Shown here: one piece after another, positions 6,333 to 14,363 of the stretch
Numbering within the stretch: the stretch's first letter is position 1
Layout of the letters: each line of letters begins with the position of its first letter
Source: JANYCG01 sp031397915
Lineage (GTDB): Bacteria > Pseudomonadota > Gammaproteobacteria > Burkholderiales > Burkholderiaceae_C
Length of the DNA stretch: 14,363 nt
Reading direction: 5' to 3'
Assembly (NCBI GenBank): GCA_031397915.1
Contig: JANNMM010000242.1
Location: 1-14,363 of the forward strand
Made by a program: the position numbers and the translations under genes
The notes under the pieces: model-generated
Database searches by the model: none
Told to the model about the DNA's origin: nothing
What the model saw: only the letters and a program-made list of their open reading frames with translations

Positions 6333-8435
6333 GGGCAAGCCCCTGATCGACGCGCCGGCCGCTGCCAGCAACACCAGGCTGTGCGCTGGCAATGCAAACG
6401 GCACCTCCCCCTGGCCATGCCAGGTGGCCACACCACGCGGGTGCGAAGAATCCAGCAATGCCAGCCAGACACCCGCAGGCAACATGAAGTCGTGGTCGGC
6501 ATGCTCCGGATTGACCAGCAGCAGCAAAGGTGCCTTCGCTCCACCCGGCTGGCCAATCAGGCAACCCATTGCCTGCGACGCAGGGTCGTGCCAGGCCGGG
6601 CCTTGCAGGGGGTTTCCATCCGGCAAGAGCCAGGCCAGGTCATGCAGGCCACGCGGATCGGTCAGCCCGCTGTACCAGTGGTTGGCGAAGGGCATGGCTT
6701 CACGGCGCAGCGCCAGCACGCGCGCAGTGAAGGCGATCAGGTCAGCGTCAGCCTCGGCCCAATCGATCCAGGTGGTTTCATTGTCCTGACAGTAGGGATT
6801 GTTGTTGCCGCGCTGCGTGTGACCGAGTTCATCGCCGGCGCAAAGCATGGGCGTTCCCTGAGCCAGCAGCGTGGTGGCGAGCAAGGCGCGTTGAAGGCGT
6901 CCGCGCAGGGCATTCACGGAGGAGTTGGCCGTTGGACCCTCAACGCCACAGTTGAAGCTGAGGTTATGCCCATGTCCGTCGCGATTGTGTTCGCCGTTGG
7001 CCTGGTTGTGCCGGTTGTTGTAGCTGACCAGATCGCGTAGCGTGAAGCCGTCATGCGACACCACATAATTGACCGATTCGGCAGGTGCCCGCTGACGCGG
7101 CTGGTACAGATCAGACGAGCCGCAAAGCCGCAATGCGAAATCCCCGCGGGTGCTGGCCGGCCGCTCAGCGTGGATCCAGAAACGGCGCATGGCGTCCCGG
7201 AAGTGGTCGTTCCACTCCAGCCAGCCGCGCGGAAAACCGCCCACCTGATAACCCCCCGGGCCAATGTCCCAGGGCTCTGCAATCATCTTCACGCGCGACA
7301 ACACCGGGTCCTGTGCCAGCGCGGTGAAAAAAGCCCCGTCACGGCTGAAGCCATGGTCGCCCCGGCCCAGCACCGGCGCCAAGTCAAAACGGAAGCCATC
7401 CACATGCATTTCGCAGGCCCAATAACGCAAGCTGTCCAACACCAGTTGCAGCACACGCGGCTGGCGGACGTCCAGCGTGTTGCCGCAACCGGTGTGGTTC
7501 TCGTAGTGTTCGCGCGCGCCAGTTTTCAAACGGTAATAGCTGGCGTTGTCCAGACCCCGAAAACTCAGTGTCGGGCCGGCCTCGTCGGACTCCGCCGTGT
7601 GGTTGAACACCACATCCAACAACACTTCGATGCCCGCACGATGCAGCGCCTTGACCATGGCGCGGAATTCTTCACGGGCCGTCAGCCCCTGGTCAAAACT
7701 TGCCAGTGCCGGGTTGGCACAAAAAAACGCCAGCGTGTTGTAGCCCCAGTAATTGCGCAGGCCGAGTTTGTGCAACCGCTCTTCGTCCAGGCTCAGGTGA
7801 ACAGGCAACAGGCTGATGGCCGTGATGCCAAGCTGCTTCAGGTGATTGATGGATGCTTCGTGCGCAAGGCCAGCGTAGGTGCCGCGCAGCGAGGGCGGGA
7901 TACGGCCATTGAGCTGGCTGAAGCCTTTGACGTGCAGCTCATAAATGACCGTGTCGGCCAACGCTGTGAGTGGCGGGCGGTCGTCTTCCCAGTCATACAC
8001 ACCATCGACAACGCGGGCCTTGAGCGCAAAGGCGGCGTTGTCACGGGTGTCTGGATGCAGCGGCAGTTGCCGATCCCCGCCAAAGTGCTCGTCGCGCCAT
8101 TCGAATGTTCCGACCACCTCGCGGGCATACGGATCCAGCAACAATTTCGCGGCGTTGAACCGGTGCCCACGCTCAGGCCGCCAGGGTCCATGCGCGCGCA
8201 GACCATAAATCAGGCCGGGACTTGCATCGGGCAGATAGCCGTGCCACACGTCACTGGTATGTGTGGGCAAGGTGTACCGGTCAGTCTCGTTCTGGCCGGA
8301 TGCGTCAAACAGGCACAGCTCCATGGTCTGGGCATGCGCCGAAAACACCGCAAAATTGATGCCTTTGCCATCCCAATGAGCACCCAGCGGCCAGGGTTGC
8401 CCAGCCTCCAACTGAGCAGTTTTCAGGCCTTCCAT
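6327..8435 (-). CDS. glgX: glycogen debranching enzyme (isoamylase type, GH13_11)
   Basis: GlgX hydrolyses alpha-1,6 branch points in phosphorylase-limit glycogen, releasing short maltodextrins. It is 702 aa, within the 650-720 range of the family. An N-terminal CBM48-type beta domain is visible (PLGAHWDGKGINFAVFSAHA, 16-35; YGLRAHGPW, 77-85; LLLDPYA, 98-104). It is followed by the GH13 barrel with VIYELHVKGF (163-172), YWGYNTLAFF (229-238), DVVFNHT (274-280), VDGFRFDLA with nucleophile Asp351, IAEPWD with acid/base Glu387, and VSHDGFTLRDLVSYNNRHN with Asp462. The start at 8435 overlaps the end of glgB by 13 bp, with no clear Shine-Dalgarno, so coupling is likely. The stop overlaps the ATG of the 13-codon leader ORF ahead of malQ. 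The function fits its position between glgB and malQ. Confidence 0.96.
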   Translation of the reverse strand: MEGLKTAQLEAGQPWPLGAHWDGKGINFAVFSAHAQTMELCLFDASGQNETDRYTLPTHTSDVWHGYLPDASPGLIYGLRAHGPWRPERGHRFNAAKLLLDPYAREVVGTFEWRDEHFGGDRQLPLHPDTRDNAAFALKARVVDGVYDWEDDRPPLTALADTVIYELHVKGFSQLNGRIPPSLRGTYAGLAHEASINHLKQLGITAISLLPVHLSLDEERLHKLGLRNYWGYNTLAFFCANPALASFDQGLTAREEFRAMVKALHRAGIEVLLDVVFNHTAESDEAGPTLSFRGLDNASYYRLKTGAREHYENHTGCGNTLDVRQPRVLQLVLDSLRYWACEMHVDGFRFDLAPVLGRGDHGFSRDGAFFTALAQDPVLSRVKMIAEPWDIGPGGYQVGGFPRGWLEWNDHFRDAMRRFWIHAERPASTRGDFALRLCGSSDLYQPRQRAPAESVNYVVSHDGFTLRDLVSYNNRHNQANGEHNRDGHGHNLSFNCGVEGPTANSSVNALRGRLQRALLATTLLAQGTPMLCAGDELGHTQRGNNNPYCQDNETTWIDWAEADADLIAFTARVLALRREAMPFANHWYSGLTDPRGLHDLAWLLPDGNPLQGPAWHDPASQAMGCLIGQPGGAKAPLLLLVNPEHADHDFMLPAGVWLALLDSSHPRGVATWHGQGEVPFALPAHSLVLLAAAGASIRGLPT

Positions 8436-10647
8436 TCGAGCATCACGCTGGCAAGAGGCGGCAGGTCCAGCAACACCGACCAGGGTTTGCCGTTCCAGGG
8501 CACTGGCTGTGCGGTGGCGATTCCCAGCGGCGTTCCCACATTGCTGCCGCCGTAATAGGCCGAGTCGGTATTGAGCCGTTCTCGGTAGGCGCCCGGTTGC
8601 GGTACGCCCAGGCGGTAGCCCTTATGGACAGCCGGTGAGAAATTGCAGACCACGACCATAAAGGTGCGCTCATCCACGCCACGGCGGATGAAACTCAGCA
8701 GCGACCGTTCAGCGTCATGGAGGTCAATCCATTCAAAGCCGCCAGGCACAAAGTCCAGCCCGTGCAGTGCTGGGGTGTCGCGGTTCAGGGTATTGAGGTC
8801 GCGCACAAGACGCTGCACACCCAGGTGCAAAGGCGCATCCGGCCCGTCACCGAGCAAATGCCAGTCCAGGCTCTGGTCATGGTTCCATTCGCGCTGCTGG
8901 GCGAATTCGCAGCCCATGAAGAGCAGCTTCTTGCCGGGGTGGCCAAACATGAAGCCGAAATACGCCCGCAGGTTGGCAAACTGTTGCCAGCGGTCACCGG
9001 GCATTTTGGCCAGCAGGGAGCCCTTGCCATGCACCACTTCGTCATGCGACAGCGGCAAAACAAAGTTCTCGTTGAAGGCGTAGACCAGACCAAACGTCAT
9101 CTCGTCATGGTGGTGTTTGCGGTGGACGGGGTCACGCGCCATGTAGGCCAGCGTGTCGTGCATCCAGCCCATGTTCCACTTGTAGTGAAAACCGAGGCCA
9201 CCCGCATAGGTGGGGCGCGACACCGCCGGGAATGCCGTCGATTCCTCAGCCAGCGTGATTGCCTGGGGCCGCTGCTCCCCCACGACTTCGTTCATGCGTT
9301 TGAGGAAAGCGATGGCTTCCAGGTTCTCCCGGCCACCGTGCACGTTGGGGATCCACTCGCCGGCTTTGCGGCTGTAGTCCCGGTACAGCATGGAGGCAAC
9401 GGCGTCCACACGCAGCCCGTCCACGCCAAAACGTTCCAGCCAGTACAGACCGTTGCCCACCAGAAAGTTGCGTACCTCGGTGCGGCCCAGGTTGTAGATC
9501 AGTGTGTTCCAGTCGTTGTGGAAACCCTCGCGCGGGTCGGCGTATTCGTAAAGGTGGGTTCCATCAAAGTTGCCCAGGCCGTGCGCGTCGGTCGGGAAAT
9601 GGGCGGGAACCCAGTCCAGCAGTAGCCCGATGCCTTCTGCATGACATCGGGCCACAAACCGGGCAAAACCCGCAGCGTCACCGTAGCGCGCGGTGGGAGC
9701 ATACAAGCCAACCGGTTGGTAGCCCCAGGAGCCGTCAAATGGGTGCTCGCTGATGGGCAACAACTCAAGATGTGTGAAGCCCATGTCTTTGGCGTAGGAA
9801 ACCAGTGACTCGGACAACTCGTCCCAATCCAGCCAGCGACCCGGGCCAGCGGCCCCTTCGGTCGCGATGCGGCGCCAGGAACCCAGATGCACCTCATAAA
9901 TGCTCATGGGGGCCTCCAGCGCATTCGCGCGTTGGCGAACCGTGGACGGCGCAAGCATCGGTGGCATGTCGGCAACCACACTGGCCGTGGCCGGACGCAG
10001 CTCTGCCCTGCGCGCATAGGGGTCGGCCCGGGCCGGCAGAACCTGGCCGTCCTGGGCGCGAATTTCGAATTTGTACAGAGCACCTTTCGCCACACCGGGC
10101 AAAAACAGCTCCCAGACACCACATTCGCGCCGCAAACGCATGGGATGGCGGCGCCCGTCCCAGTGGTTGAAATCCCCGACGACGCTGACGCGGGAGGCAT
10201 TGGGCGCCCACACTGCAAAGCGGGTGCCTGGCACGCCCTCCAGCTCAGTCGGCAAGGCCCCCAGCACCTCATAGGGACGAAGGTGGGTGCCCTCGCCCAG
10301 CAGCCAGACGTCCATGTCGCTCAACGCTGGCCCAAAGCGGTAGGGGTCCTCCATGACCAGCTCGCTGCCATCAGCCCAGCGAACATGAAGCCGGTAGGTC
10401 GAGCGCAGCGCCGCCGTCAACACGCGTTCAAAAAAACCATCTTTGTGCCGTTTGGCCAGTGTGGCCAGCACCCGTCCGGTGTCGGCGTCAATTGCCAGCA
10501 CCTGCTGCGCGTTGGGCAGGAAGGCGCGCACCGACACGCGTCCGTCTGGCCTTCGGTGCGGCCCCAGCACCGAAAACGGGTCGTCATGGCTCGCGTGACA
10601 AATCCGTTCAATGTCCTTCGGGCTTGGCAGCGTGGTGGAACTCATGC

Positions 10648-10651
<4 letters not shown>
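8423..10651 (-). CDS. glgB: 1,4-alpha-glucan branching enzyme (GH13_9)
   Basis: GlgB cuts an alpha-1,4 chain and rejoins it through an alpha-1,6 bond, making branches. It is 742 aa, the long form with two N-terminal beta domains: N1 (about 20-115, beginning DDPFSVLGPH) and the CBM48 N2 (about 140-245, with GTRFAVWAPNASRVSVVGDFN). The GH13 catalytic domain follows: IYEVHLGSWRR (251-261), ELLPISEHPFDGSWGYQ (296-312), DWVPAHFP (346-353), GLRVDAVASM with nucleophile Asp416, LAEEST with acid/base Glu469, and LSHDEVVHGKGSL with Asp537. The C-terminal beta domain ends in VMLEWKA. The start at 10651 overlaps the glgP stop (ATGA); a second ATG two codons on (10645) is possible. The end overlaps glgX by 13 bp. 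Grouping this synthesis enzyme with the degradation genes implies it is co-expressed with them. Confidence 0.97.
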
Positions 10652-13212
<2,561 letters not shown>

Positions 13213-13275
13213 GGGGTAACCGCGCGGTAACCTGCGTTTGCCCGTTGCGCAGGCGCCGCCGGCCCTGCACGCGGA
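13213..13275 (-). promoter_or_regulatory. sbcB-glgP spacer with hairpin and direct repeat
   Basis: This 63-bp gap contains a perfect 6-bp inverted repeat CCTGCG/CGCAGG (13231-13236 and 13248-13253) around an 11-nt loop. Next to it are two copies of GGTAACC (13215-13221 and 13226-13232) flanking GCGC, with the 10-bp palindrome ACCGCGCGGT at 13219-13228, only 6 bp before the annotated glgP ATG. The hairpin lacks a T run, so it is not a convincing intrinsic terminator for sbcB. The repeat could be an operator or a leader structure for the glg operon. That is inferred from position only. Confidence 0.35.
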
Positions 13276-14363
13276 TCACCGTTCAGGCGCAATCGCCTCC
13301 GCCCAGTCGTACAGGGCGCCCATGATGGCTTCGCCCCGCTCATCTGCGGTTTCAGACAACTCATCAATCACGGTGAAGTAGCCATCGATGGTTTTGAGGC
13401 CGTGGCCGCCTTCAAAAAACCGGGCAGCGCGGTGCGCTTCCCTACGCGCGGCGTCTTCCTGCGACAGCAACGCGGGGAAATTGCGCGCGCGGTAACGGAA
13501 CACCAGTTCCTCCAGGCGCGGGTCGTCAAAGGCGTTGCGCGCTTTGGCGAGTTGCGGGCCATCGAGCTTGCGCAGGTCGTTGAGGCGTTTGCGGTCGGCG
13601 TTGCCGACGAAGCCGCCGTACAGGTCTTCGTCCACGTCCACCGGCCCCTGCGCGTCGCGGACGAAGACTTTGGGCCAGATGGCGCTCATGTCGGGCAGGT
13701 CGCGGGCCACTTCGGCATGGCGCAGGGCGGCGTCGATGTTGATGCCCCATAGCCCGGCCATCGCGGGCGTCAGGGTTTTGAGGTTACCAACGACCATCGG
13801 CGATTTGTTGAGGTGAACGGTTTTGATGGGCAGGCGCGTCACGCCCGCAGGCAGGTCGGCGCTTTTGCTGAACAGGCGAAGGCGGATCTCGTCCACGTTC
13901 AACGTGGCAAGCCCAGCCGGGTCTTCGCCCAGGTCCCAGGCGATGAGTTCGTTTTTGTTCACCGGGTGCGTCGCCAGCGGCCACATCACGGCCAGGCAAC
14001 CGCGCTCTGCGGGAAACATGCCCGAGACATGCAGAAACGGTTTGGCGCTTTCGCGGCTCGCGGGCAAGCCCAGCTCCTCGGCGACGCGCTCCTTTTTATG
14101 CAGCGCGAGGCAGAAATCCCAGAGTTTGGGGTTGTGCTTGCGGATCAGCCGCGCCAGTGAAATGGTGGCACGCACGTCACTCAGCGCATCGTGCGCGCTT
14201 TCATGTGCGAGGCCGTTGGCGGCGGTCAGGTCGGTCAGCTTGAAGCTGGGTTTGGTGTCGCCTGGCGCACCGTTTTCATCCGGCTTGGTCGGCCACACGA
14301 TGCCTTCGGGGCGCAAGGCGTAGGCCATGCGTACCACGTCCAGCAGGTCCCAACGGCCGCAGT
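13276..14363 (-). CDS. sbcB: exodeoxyribonuclease I, C-terminal part (5' end outside window)
   Basis: Exonuclease I degrades single-stranded DNA 3' to 5' in mismatch repair and recombination. The frame is open to the right edge and gives 361 residues out of roughly 475-480. The first visible residues, CGRWDLLDVVRMAYALRPEG, match the family (E. coli has SRWDLLDV and YALRPEG), so the real start lies beyond 14363 and the GTG at 14337 is internal. The fragment holds the third DEDDh exonuclease motif, HDALSD (fragment residues 57-62), with catalytic His57 and Asp62. It then has the SH3-like and helical C-terminal domains (HVSGMF, HLNKSP, LYGGF, FRYRARNFP). The DxE motif and the second Asp motif are off the window. 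It is unrelated to glycogen metabolism, but it lies on the same strand 63 bp upstream of glgP, so some readthrough into the glg operon is possible. Confidence 0.95.
   Translation of the reverse strand, partial: CGRWDLLDVVRMAYALRPEGIVWPTKPDENGAPGDTKPSFKLTDLTAANGLAHESAHDALSDVRATISLARLIRKHNPKLWDFCLALHKKERVAEELGLPASRESAKPFLHVSGMFPAERGCLAVMWPLATHPVNKNELIAWDLGEDPAGLATLNVDEIRLRLFSKSADLPAGVTRLPIKTVHLNKSPMVVGNLKTLTPAMAGLWGINIDAALRHAEVARDLPDMSAIWPKVFVRDAQGPVDVDEDLYGGFVGNADRKRLNDLRKLDGPQLAKARNAFDDPRLEELVFRYRARNFPALLSQEDAARREAHRAARFFEGGHGLKTIDGYFTVIDELSETADERGEAIMGALYDWAEAIAPER

Noticed and set aside
6293..6556. 88-residue N-terminal extension of malQ in the same open frame
   Set aside because: It lies wholly inside the glgX coding region, does not resemble GH77 proteins, and the canonical N-terminus begins at 6292.
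7053..8555. 500-codon open frame on the plus strand opposite glgX
   Set aside because: It is a shadow of a GC-rich gene; its composition is rich in Arg, Gln and Val without domain motifs, and it lies antisense to a clear GH13 enzyme.
13231..13253. Hairpin after sbcB as an intrinsic terminator
   Set aside because: The stem is only 6 bp with an 11-nt loop and no following T run, so it is described only as a possible leader structure.

Overview
The window is a GC-rich proteobacterial chromosome segment. Protein family flavours suggest a beta-proteobacterium, most likely Comamonadaceae (Rhodoferax/Polaromonas-like); this is inferred from recalled family sequences, with no search run. It holds an essentially complete glycogen (alpha-glucan) metabolism locus. 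Left of it is a degraded antitoxin-like fragment, and right of it is the 3' part of an exonuclease I gene.

Layout: (1) 1-164, minus, a VapB/AbrB-like antitoxin fragment with no recognisable start, running off the left edge. (2) 187-1827, minus, pgm (phosphoglucomutase). (3) 1828-2053, a 226-bp divergent regulatory gap. (4) 2054-3325 and 3322-4788, plus, glgC-glgA (ADP-glucose pyrophosphorylase and glycogen synthase), joined by an ATGA stop/start overlap. (5) 4793-13212, minus, a tightly packed operon transcribed glgP > glgB > glgX > (13-codon leader ORF) > malQ, every junction overlapping. (6) 13276-14363, minus, sbcB (exonuclease I), truncated by the right edge. No gap without a gene exceeds 300 bp. 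No rRNA, tRNA, CRISPR or insertion sequence was seen.

How the genes work together: Pgm interconverts glucose-6-P and glucose-1-P. GlgC makes ADP-glucose, GlgA extends alpha-1,4 chains and GlgB adds alpha-1,6 branches. GlgP shortens outer chains to glucose-1-P, GlgX removes the limit-dextrin branches, and MalQ recycles the short maltodextrins released. Activated-glucose formation plus polymerisation sit on one strand (glgCA), and branching plus breakdown sit on the other, with the two units converging only 4 bp apart.

The enzymes themselves look ordinary and intact. The most unusual local structure is at the glgX-malQ junction. There the malQ start (ATG-AAA-CTG-CCT, Met-Lys-Leu-Pro) occurs three times in about 55 bp, creating a mini-ORF that overlaps the glgX stop at one end and the malQ start at the other. 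I did not find a clearly novel multi-gene system.
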